DNA of 64,000 nt from Gemmatimonadota bacterium. Its GTDB lineage: Bacteria; Gemmatimonadota; Gemmatimonadetes; Gemmatimonadales; Gemmatimonadaceae. The first letter of the stretch is position 1; each line of letters starts with the position of its first letter. Of the stretch, positions 36,950 through 44,872 are shown piece after piece. The notes beneath the pieces are model-generated. The model saw nothing but the letters and a program-made list of their open reading frames with translations, was not told the origin of the DNA and did no database searches. Where the stretch lies: assembly GCA_028287235.1 (NCBI GenBank), contig JAQBQB010000026.1:186001-250000 (forward strand). Reading direction: 5' to 3'. The position numbers and the translations under genes are program-made.

Positions 36950-38850
36950 TCGGCGGTCGTTCGACGGGCGATTGGTTAACGGTATCGGACGCCGCCTCCG
37001 AACCAGTTGGAGCAGGCGTAGTCTATTCCTGGAACGGCTACGCAGAAACGGAATCGACGCGGTCGTTGTTGCGGTACGTCGATACGTACAGCGAGCAGTT
37101 GCGAGACAAGTACCTGGCCTGGATTCACGAACTGGGCGAATCACGCATCGACGGTCGGCGCCTGATCGATCATCTCGTTCTCGACGGCGAATTCAGCTAC
37201 TGGTGGATGACGCTGTTTACGGAACAGTCGTTGTGGAAGCAGCCGTCCATTACAGATGCCATTCGACTGTTCGCGCTCGAGCAAATCATTCGGGTGGAGA
37301 AGCATGACCGCGTTCGTCTCGTCACCGATGACCGGCGCCTTCACGTCGTGTTTCGCAATTTTTGCCGGGACCTTGGCCTAACCTACGAGTGGCAGCGTGT
37401 TCGGCGTCGGGCCAATGCCCGAACCGCTCGCCAGCGGATCTACGACGCGTTGCCGTTTCCGGCGAAGGCGGTCGTCAGCGTCGTCCGTCATGTCGCCGCG
37501 CGCTGGCCGTTGAGAAAATCGGCAATGTCGGGTTGGTTTCAGGGGCCGCGCTCGTGGTTCCTGTGTTCGTATTTCATCCATCTCGACGCGGAATCGTGTG
37601 CGCATGGGAGCTATCGTTCCCATCTCTGGGAGCAGCTGCCCACGCTGCTGCACGAGCATCGGTTCACCACGAATTGGCTGGAGCACTACCTCCAGAGCAG
37701 CGTGGTGCCCGATCCCACCGTCGCGATGGATTGGGTGCGCAGCTTCAACCTGAATCGGCGCGAGCAGGGCTTCCACACCTTCGTCGATTCGTACTTGTCC
37801 TGGCGTATTGTCCGACGCGTCTTTCGGCGTTGGCTCTTGCTCAATGCAAAGTACTGGCGACTGCGAAACGTCAGCGACGTCTTTCGCCCCAAGGATTCCC
37901 AGTTCTCCCTGTGGCCACTGATGCGCAAGGACTGGGACGCGTCGTTGCGCGGCCCGGCCGCCTTTAACAATCTGTTATGGATCGAGTTGTTCGATCGGGC
38001 GATGAGCGATCTTCCCTATCAGGCGAACGGGCTGTACTTGTGTGAGAACCAGGCGTGGGAACGAGCGTTCACCAACGCGTGGCGCGAGCACGGCCACGGC
38101 CGCTTGACGGCAGTCGCGCATTCCACGGTCCGATTCTGGGACTTGCGATACTTCACCGACCCGCGGACGATCCGATCCGCCGGCGCGCACGTGGTGCCTC
38201 AGCCGAATCGAATCGCGCTCAATGGAGACGCCGCGGTGAACGCCTACGTTGCCGCCGGCTACCCCAGGGAGGCAATCGTGGAATGTGAGGCGTTGCGATA
38301 CTCCTACTTGACGGCCTTTCGACGACAGCCGGCAAAGGCGGTGAACTCGAACGCCATCAAAGTGCTGATCCTCGGCGACTTTCAGCAGTCGACCACGGCT
38401 TCGCTGCTCGAATTGCTGGTGAAGGCAGCTTCACGTGTCCATGTGCCGGCTGATTACACGATCAAAGTCCATCCCAACTGCATGGTCGACGCGCAGGACT
38501 ATCCTTCCCTGAGCCTGCAGGTCGTTACAGATCCGCTGGAAAAGATCCTGGCGCATTTCGACGTCGCGTACTCCAGTAACGTTACGTCCGCTGCGGTCGA
38601 CGCTTCGCTCGCGGGACTTCCGGTAGTCGTTGTGCTAGATCAGAACCAACTCAACCTGAGTCCACTCCGAGGCCGATCGGGCGTCCGTTTCGTCAGTACA
38701 GCCGGCGAATTGTCGGACGCGCTCCAAGTGGATGCGACGGTCGTAACGAATCCGGATGTTCGCGACGATTTCTTCTTTCTGGATCCGAATCTGCCGCGCT
38801 GGAAAACGATACTGGGCATTGTACCCGATTCGCCGACCCTCGGCTCATGA
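36946..38850 (+). CDS. Large surface-carbohydrate biosynthesis protein (possibly TIGR04326-like), putative GT-B transferase
   Basis: 634 aa, C-terminal IKVHPNCMVDAQDYPSL ... FDVAYSSNVTSAAVDASLAGLPVVVVLDQNQLN resembling HP/SS motifs; follows the KdsB-containing operon with 4-nt overlap. Family name from memory only. Confidence 0.5.
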   Translation: MIGGRSTGDWLTVSDAASEPVGAGVVYSWNGYAETESTRSLLRYVDTYSEQLRDKYLAWIHELGESRIDGRRLIDHLVLDGEFSYWWMTLFTEQSLWKQPSITDAIRLFALEQIIRVEKHDRVRLVTDDRRLHVVFRNFCRDLGLTYEWQRVRRRANARTARQRIYDALPFPAKAVVSVVRHVAARWPLRKSAMSGWFQGPRSWFLCSYFIHLDAESCAHGSYRSHLWEQLPTLLHEHRFTTNWLEHYLQSSVVPDPTVAMDWVRSFNLNRREQGFHTFVDSYLSWRIVRRVFRRWLLLNAKYWRLRNVSDVFRPKDSQFSLWPLMRKDWDASLRGPAAFNNLLWIELFDRAMSDLPYQANGLYLCENQAWERAFTNAWREHGHGRLTAVAHSTVRFWDLRYFTDPRTIRSAGAHVVPQPNRIALNGDAAVNAYVAAGYPREAIVECEALRYSYLTAFRRQPAKAVNSNAIKVLILGDFQQSTTASLLELLVKAASRVHVPADYTIKVHPNCMVDAQDYPSLSLQVVTDPLEKILAHFDVAYSSNVTSAAVDASLAGLPVVVVLDQNQLNLSPLRGRSGVRFVSTAGELSDALQVDATVVTNPDVRDDFFFLDPNLPRWKTILGIVPDSPTLGS

Positions 38851-40664
38851 CTTCGGAAGTGTCGAATTATCTGCGGCGCTGCCGGCGGCCAGCATTCGCC
38901 CTTCGGGCCGTGGGAGCATTTGCTGCTCGAGCTTTCAGGTCCGCGACGCGTCGGCTAGTTCCACAAAGTCGGAAGTATTTTCAACCACCTGCCGTCTGCC
39001 GGCTCCGGAGCGAATTTCTCAGTCCGGACGCAGTGGAGCCGGCTGTGCCTCCCAGTGCCGATCCCGATACGGGTATGCTGACGCTCACGGCGGCGCGTAT
39101 CGTGGTTAACGCCGATGCCACGTGGTCTGAGACCTTCGCGGACGAAGAGACCGGTGCCTCGCTCCACCGCTGGAATTGGTTGTTGCGAGGGCTGACTGAT
39201 GACCCCATACCCCTAAGCCGCCAGCAGGGACTCGCGCTGATGCGGTCGTGGATTCGAAACTGCTCGTCACGGCCGAGCCTCACCACGGATGCGTACTCCA
39301 CAGGCGAGCGTATCGTCAACGGCACCTTGTTCCTGATGTTGACTGGGGACGGTACGATTCCTCGAGACATCACCGAAGCGATGGCGTGGATGGCTCGCGA
39401 CGTGGCCACGAACGTGGAGTACCATCGCCCGGAACAGACCGGCAATCATGCGCTGAACAACGCCCGCGCACTGTTGTTCGCTGGCCTGATTGCCGGCGCA
39501 CCGGCGGCCGTTGACCTTGCATACGCGATTTGTGACGAGCGCCTCCCTACGCTCGTAACGCCGGACGGCTTCATGCGCGAGGGCAGCAGCCATTACCATT
39601 TTCTGTTCACGCGATGGGTGCTGGAGATGTTGTGGATCGCGAAGCGCGGAGTGAACGACGCGTTTGTGCGCTTGCTGGCGCCCTACGCAGAGCGGCTCGT
39701 GCGCCAGTGCTGGTTCTTTCTCGTGTCCGACAAGAATCGAGGCGACTGGACGATTCCGCTGTTTGGCGACGTGTCCCCCGATTTTCCGCCGTCGTGGTTG
39801 ATCGGGTTACCATGGTCATCGCTGGCGTGTGACGTGTACCGGCCCGATCGTCTTTCGATTGGGCCGCTGGCGTCCGGATGGGAATGCCTCTTTGGAGCGG
39901 TCACGGGAACGGGCTCTCCCGAGCCGCGACACGATTCGTTCGTCAGTCCGAGCGGATGGTGCCGTGCAGACGCACATGGTTGGACGGTGTTCAGTCGTGC
40001 AAGCTCGAGCGATGGAGCGCTCATGGCTGGCCACTTCCACCGCGACCTCGGCGGCATTGTCGTCTTTCACGACGGAGCGCCGCTCATCACCGATGTCGGG
40101 CGCTCGGACTACACGAACTCCCCCATTAGCCGGTACGGAATTTCGGCGTGTGCGCACAGCACTATTTTACTGGATGGACTTGGTGCCGCCGCCGATGATG
40201 CGACTTGGATGAGCGGCGCCTATCGCGCAGTTCAGGCGACGATCGACGTGGGTGGAGACAAAGGGCAAACTTTGATCACGCTGACTCACAACGGATTTAC
40301 TCGATTCGCGGGCAGCGTTGGACTCCACGAGCGGCGAATTCGACTCGGTCCCGCTGAGCTGACGGTGGAGGACCGCATTGCCGGGAACGGCAGGCACGAG
40401 GCCTGTCTCCGCTTTCACTTTGCGCCTGGGATCGAATTGCGTAATCGCCCGGAGAACGGTTGGACAGTGGGCGAAACTGGTCTACAGTTTCGCACGGGAA
40501 AGCTCCCAAATGTTCTCATTCAATCCGGATGCGCTGAGCCGCCGCACGGCGGGCTCTTTTTCCCCGAGTACGGTCTCGAGCAGGCGTGTCAGACGTTGGA
40601 CTTGTCTGGGTCGGTGAGGCTTCCTGTGATGCTGACACATTCGCTGACATTAGAGAATATATAA
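38847..40664 (+). CDS. Heparinase II/III-like (alginate lyase-family) protein
   Basis: NHALNNARALLFAGLI..., DGFMREGSSHYHFLFTRWVLEML, AGHFHRDLGGIVVFHDGAPLITDVGRSDYT. Confidence 0.8.
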   Translation: MTSEVSNYLRRCRRPAFALRAVGAFAARAFRSATRRLVPQSRKYFQPPAVCRLRSEFLSPDAVEPAVPPSADPDTGMLTLTAARIVVNADATWSETFADEETGASLHRWNWLLRGLTDDPIPLSRQQGLALMRSWIRNCSSRPSLTTDAYSTGERIVNGTLFLMLTGDGTIPRDITEAMAWMARDVATNVEYHRPEQTGNHALNNARALLFAGLIAGAPAAVDLAYAICDERLPTLVTPDGFMREGSSHYHFLFTRWVLEMLWIAKRGVNDAFVRLLAPYAERLVRQCWFFLVSDKNRGDWTIPLFGDVSPDFPPSWLIGLPWSSLACDVYRPDRLSIGPLASGWECLFGAVTGTGSPEPRHDSFVSPSGWCRADAHGWTVFSRASSSDGALMAGHFHRDLGGIVVFHDGAPLITDVGRSDYTNSPISRYGISACAHSTILLDGLGAAADDATWMSGAYRAVQATIDVGGDKGQTLITLTHNGFTRFAGSVGLHERRIRLGPAELTVEDRIAGNGRHEACLRFHFAPGIELRNRPENGWTVGETGLQFRTGKLPNVLIQSGCAEPPHGGLFFPEYGLEQACQTLDLSGSVRLPVMLTHSLTLENI

Positions 40665-42514
40665 TGTGCGGCATTGCGGGCATTGTGGCGTTCGACGGAC
40701 GTACTGTCGCGAAGGCAGAGTTAGCTGCTATGACCGATCGCATGATCCAGCGCGGTCCCGACGACGACGGATTCATGGTGGCTGGGCCAGTTGGCCTCGG
40801 AATGCGGCGCCTCTCCATCATTGACGTGGCTGGAGGCCACCAGCCACTGACGAACGAGACTGGCGACCTTCATCTCGTACTCAACGGCGAGATCTACAAC
40901 CACCTCGAGCTTCGTCAGCAGCTCATCGGCCGGGGCCATATATTTCGGACCGCCAGCGACGCCGAGGTGGTCTTGCATTTGTACGAAGAAGAAGGCGTCA
41001 AGGCGTTGGCGAGCCTGAACGGCATGTTCGCGTTTGCCCTGTTCGATGCGCGTCGCGGCTCTGTTTGGGTTGCGCGCGATCGCCTCGGGATCAAGCCGCT
41101 CTACTACGCCCTCGCCAACGATCGCGTCGTATTCGCTTCGGACATTACAGCCCTTCGGAGCGCCTATCCCACCGACGTCGTTCCCGAGCAGCTGCTCAAG
41201 TATCTCGCTCTGAGCTATGTCCCGGGCGTCGAGACTATTTGGCGCGGAGTCCACAAGTTGCCGCCTGCACACTATCTCCTCGTCGAGAGCGGCAAGGTTA
41301 CCACGCACCGCTATTGGGCCGTTGGATGTATGGGCACGTGGCGCGGCACGGAAGCGGATGCCGCACGCCAGCTCGAAGAGTTGCTTCATGACGCGATCCG
41401 TCTCCAGCTGAGGAGCGATGTGCCGCTGGGAGTCTTTCTCAGCGGGGGCCTCGATAGCTCGACCATCGTCGCTCTTGCTGCCGATCAAGTGGCTGAGCCG
41501 CTCCGCACGTTCACCGTGCGATTCGAGGGCAAGGTGTCCGGCGACGAGGGTTTTGCACGGCGCATCGCCACGCAATACGGTACTACGCACGCCGAGATTT
41601 CAATGGGCAGGGAGGATGCTGGTACCGCACTCGACGAACTGCTTTCTCGTATGGATGAGCCGCTCTCCGATTCGGCGCTGTTACCGGCGTATTGGCTGTC
41701 GAAGGCAGCACGTGCGCAGGGAATTAAGGTTCTCTTAAACGGTGCTGGCGGTGACGAGATCTTTGGCGGTTATCGCAGGCATTGGCGCCCGAAAGTCGGA
41801 AGTCCGACGTGGGTTGCCGAGAGCCTGCCGAATCCATTGCGCCGGCTCGTTGCCAGTGCATGGTCTCTGTTGCAGCCAGATCGTGCCGCCCGCGCGATCG
41901 ATCCGGCACTAGCATGGGCTACCGGTGTCTCCGGAGTCAATCTTTACACGATACGGCACGTGTTGAGAGAGCCGGATGACTATCGTGCGCTGGTTCGAGC
42001 GGCGCGCGTCGAGTATCAGCCTGTTGCGGATGCCGGCGCCACTTCGGAGTATGCTCGCGCACGCATGCATCTCGATCTTGAGACGTACTTGCCGGACGAC
42101 GTTCTGTCATTGACTGACAAGGCGACGATGGCGGCGTCCGTAGAAGGGCGCGTACCGTTTCTCGACCATCGGTTGGTCGAGTTTGCCTTTTCACTGCCGT
42201 CCGAAATCAATCTCGCCGGCGGGCAGCCGAAGGGTCTATTGAAGCGGTGCATGCAGGGGCGTCTCCCGCGAGACCTTCTTACACGGTCAAAGGAAGGATT
42301 CAACGCACCGGACGAGATCTGGTTGCAGAACGACCGTGGGATGAACTTGACCGATGAGCTTCTCGAAAATCGTTCGCGTGTTCTCGACAGGCTTATCGAC
42401 CCCGTGGCGCTCGAACGCACTTTGGCAAGTCCGGAACGCCGGCGTCGGTCTGCCGCGACACTGTTCGCGCTCTTCCTGTTCAATCGTTGGTACCGTGCGC
42501 ACGCGTCGGACTGA
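40664..42514 (+). CDS. Asparagine synthase (glutamine-hydrolysing)-like amidotransferase
   Basis: MCGIAGIVAFDGRTV with Cys2; FLSGGLDSSTIVALA PP-loop; ATG 40664. Confidence 0.92.
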   Translation: MCGIAGIVAFDGRTVAKAELAAMTDRMIQRGPDDDGFMVAGPVGLGMRRLSIIDVAGGHQPLTNETGDLHLVLNGEIYNHLELRQQLIGRGHIFRTASDAEVVLHLYEEEGVKALASLNGMFAFALFDARRGSVWVARDRLGIKPLYYALANDRVVFASDITALRSAYPTDVVPEQLLKYLALSYVPGVETIWRGVHKLPPAHYLLVESGKVTTHRYWAVGCMGTWRGTEADAARQLEELLHDAIRLQLRSDVPLGVFLSGGLDSSTIVALAADQVAEPLRTFTVRFEGKVSGDEGFARRIATQYGTTHAEISMGREDAGTALDELLSRMDEPLSDSALLPAYWLSKAARAQGIKVLLNGAGGDEIFGGYRRHWRPKVGSPTWVAESLPNPLRRLVASAWSLLQPDRAARAIDPALAWATGVSGVNLYTIRHVLREPDDYRALVRAARVEYQPVADAGATSEYARARMHLDLETYLPDDVLSLTDKATMAASVEGRVPFLDHRLVEFAFSLPSEINLAGGQPKGLLKRCMQGRLPRDLLTRSKEGFNAPDEIWLQNDRGMNLTDELLENRSRVLDRLIDPVALERTLASPERRRRSAATLFALFLFNRWYRAHASD

Positions 42515-42574
42515 CAGCGCGACTATGCCGGGAGCGATCGACGTCACGAGACCCATCCCAATCCGCGAAACGGC

Positions 42575-43948
42575 ATGAGCACGCCACTAACGGCGGGGTC
42601 AGGAGGGTCACGCGCCGTTGTCGATGGACTCAACCCGCGACTAAGCCAGGCGGACGTGCTCTGCACACTGGCGATTTTTCTGTATTGGCTCGTGTACGAG
42701 AACGTGATCTTCTTCTATCCGATGGAGTATGGCGGGCCGGCCCTGTTCGGGCTGACGAATGCTATCAAGCTGCTTCTGCCGCTTGGCCTGCTGGCATATA
42801 CAGGCATTCCCTCTCCTCGGTTGCTCACGCGCGGTCCGGTGGGATTCTACGTGCTGTTTTTCGCCACGTTTCTTATGTGGGGACTAGTACCCACCTTGGT
42901 ATCCGGCGACCCGTGGAGTTGGCTCAAGCTTCTACCGCGGCTGGCCTTCTTTCTCAGCGTTGCGGCGTTCTTCTCGAAGCGGCCGAATGCGTTCGCACTT
43001 TACGCGAAGTGCATCGTCCTCTATGTCCTGTCCGCACTGGTGCAGTACGTATTGATCTACGCGACTGGCGCGTATGCCAACGGACCGGCCGGCTATACTA
43101 TCAATCCGTTAGGGCTCATCCATGCAACGCAGTTCCCTGGCGCGCCGTTCGCGATCGTTCGTTTGTGTGGATTCTGGAACGAGCCCAGCAACGCGTCTGG
43201 AAGCGCATTCGCTGCGTTCTTTCTGGCGCGCTATCTGGTGAATTCCGGAGACGCGCCAAAGTGGCGCTGGGCCTCCCGTGGGTGCTTCGTTGCCGGCGTA
43301 CTCGCTCTGGCAAACGCTGGCTATTTGGCACTTGCCGCCGGCGTCCTCTTCGGCCTCCTAGCGGGAACAAGAAGACTAACGCCGGGGCGAGTTTTCCAGA
43401 TCACTATATTGGTTCCGACCGCTCTCAGTCTGGTGCTAATTGTGGCATTCGGCCGAGCCTACGTTTTGGAAAACATGCCTGACAATATTTGGGCGCGCGC
43501 GCTGACTGGAGTTCGAGACTCGAGCGTCGGTAGCGACGTTACCGGTGGGCGTGTCGAACTCTTGAAAATGACTGTCGGAAAGACCGGATCGAATTTTGTC
43601 GGCGCCGGAATCCAAGAAGTTGGCTCAGGAGGTATCGAAGGATCTGCAACGGCGCCGATCTATTGGCTTCTGTTGACCGGAGTTCCAGGGCTTTTGTTGT
43701 TGCTGAGCCGAGAGACGGTATTGATCGCGTCAGCACGCTCACTCGCACAACGGCTGCCATTGATGTTGCCCGTCACTCAGGCGCTCGTTGCAGTCATGGC
43801 GCAACAGCTGTCTTATGGAACGTGGATGAATCCGAACTATTTGGCGTTGGCCGCGATGGTCGTCGTCAGCGCGCAGCGCTCCACGCGCCGGCGACACCAG
43901 CTGGTTCCGGTGATCATTCCCGGATCCATCGAGCCGTTGCCGGGATAG
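42575..43948 (+). CDS. O-antigen polymerase/ligase-like polytopic membrane protein (Wzy-like)
   Basis: ~12 hydrophobic segments; large loop with CGFWNEPSNASGSAFAAFFLARYL; position in cluster. Confidence 0.65.
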   Translation: MSTPLTAGSGGSRAVVDGLNPRLSQADVLCTLAIFLYWLVYENVIFFYPMEYGGPALFGLTNAIKLLLPLGLLAYTGIPSPRLLTRGPVGFYVLFFATFLMWGLVPTLVSGDPWSWLKLLPRLAFFLSVAAFFSKRPNAFALYAKCIVLYVLSALVQYVLIYATGAYANGPAGYTINPLGLIHATQFPGAPFAIVRLCGFWNEPSNASGSAFAAFFLARYLVNSGDAPKWRWASRGCFVAGVLALANAGYLALAAGVLFGLLAGTRRLTPGRVFQITILVPTALSLVLIVAFGRAYVLENMPDNIWARALTGVRDSSVGSDVTGGRVELLKMTVGKTGSNFVGAGIQEVGSGGIEGSATAPIYWLLLTGVPGLLLLLSRETVLIASARSLAQRLPLMLPVTQALVAVMAQQLSYGTWMNPNYLALAAMVVVSAQRSTRRRHQLVPVIIPGSIEPLPG

Positions 43949-43951
43949 CGC

Positions 43952-44827
43952 GTGACCTCGTTTCATCATCGCGTCCTCGGTTGGGCGTCGCATTCACTCA
44001 ACGCCGCCAAACTCATTGGACGGCCGCTGGGCCTTGCGCATGTGGATCAACTTCGAGTCCTCATCTACCACGACGTTCCCCCGCAGGATGAGTCGAGGAT
44101 GGCCACTCAGCTGCGGGCGCTGTCGCGCACGTGGAAGTTCGTATCGCCGGACCGATTCGCGGCCATGATTTCAGGAGCCGAGCACGTTCGCGGCCGGAAT
44201 TTGTTGCTGACCTTCGATGATGGATTCGCCTCGCAGCGTGGCGTCGCGGACCGAGTACTCGCACCAATGGGCATCAGCGCAATCTTCTTTGTGATCTCTG
44301 ATTTTGTCGCGCTACAAACCCTTCATGACGCTCGGGAGTTCGTCGCGCGAAACATCCAACCGGGTGCACGTGCCGAGTCTCTGCCGTCGCACCTTTCCAA
44401 CATGGACTGGTCGGACCTCGAGTTCCTCTTGGATCAGGGGCATTGTATTGGCGGGCACACGAAGACGCACGCAAGGCTGTCCGGAATAGAGACTAGCAAG
44501 ACGCTCGAGCAAGAAATCGCCGGCAGTGCGGACACCCTCGAGCAGCGACTGGGAACACACATCGCGCACTTCGCTTATCCATTTGGTGACGTCGCGAGCT
44601 TTGGCGCCGACGCAATGGCGGTCGCGCGTGAGCGCTTCCGATTCGTCTACTCGGGGCTGCGCGGGGAGAACTCTCGCGGCGGCGCGACGCCGGCCAGCAT
44701 TCGGCGCGATGCCGTTTCGCCGCGAGATACCAATGCTCTCGTGAATGCTTACGTCGAGGGAATCGCCGATTGGCGATATCGTCGCTCGCGTGTCCAACTT
44801 TCAGAATGGGCGTCGAACGACGCCTAA
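43952..44827 (+). CDS. Polysaccharide deacetylase family protein
   Basis: LLLTFDDGFASQRGVADRVLAPMGISAIFFV; CIGGHTKTHARLS; FAYPFGDVAS. Confidence 0.87.
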   Translation: MTSFHHRVLGWASHSLNAAKLIGRPLGLAHVDQLRVLIYHDVPPQDESRMATQLRALSRTWKFVSPDRFAAMISGAEHVRGRNLLLTFDDGFASQRGVADRVLAPMGISAIFFVISDFVALQTLHDAREFVARNIQPGARAESLPSHLSNMDWSDLEFLLDQGHCIGGHTKTHARLSGIETSKTLEQEIAGSADTLEQRLGTHIAHFAYPFGDVASFGADAMAVARERFRFVYSGLRGENSRGGATPASIRRDAVSPRDTNALVNAYVEGIADWRYRRSRVQLSEWASNDA

Positions 44828-44872
44828 GAAGATGTCGAAGTTGATGCTCCCGAAAATCTCAAAGGAACGCCT

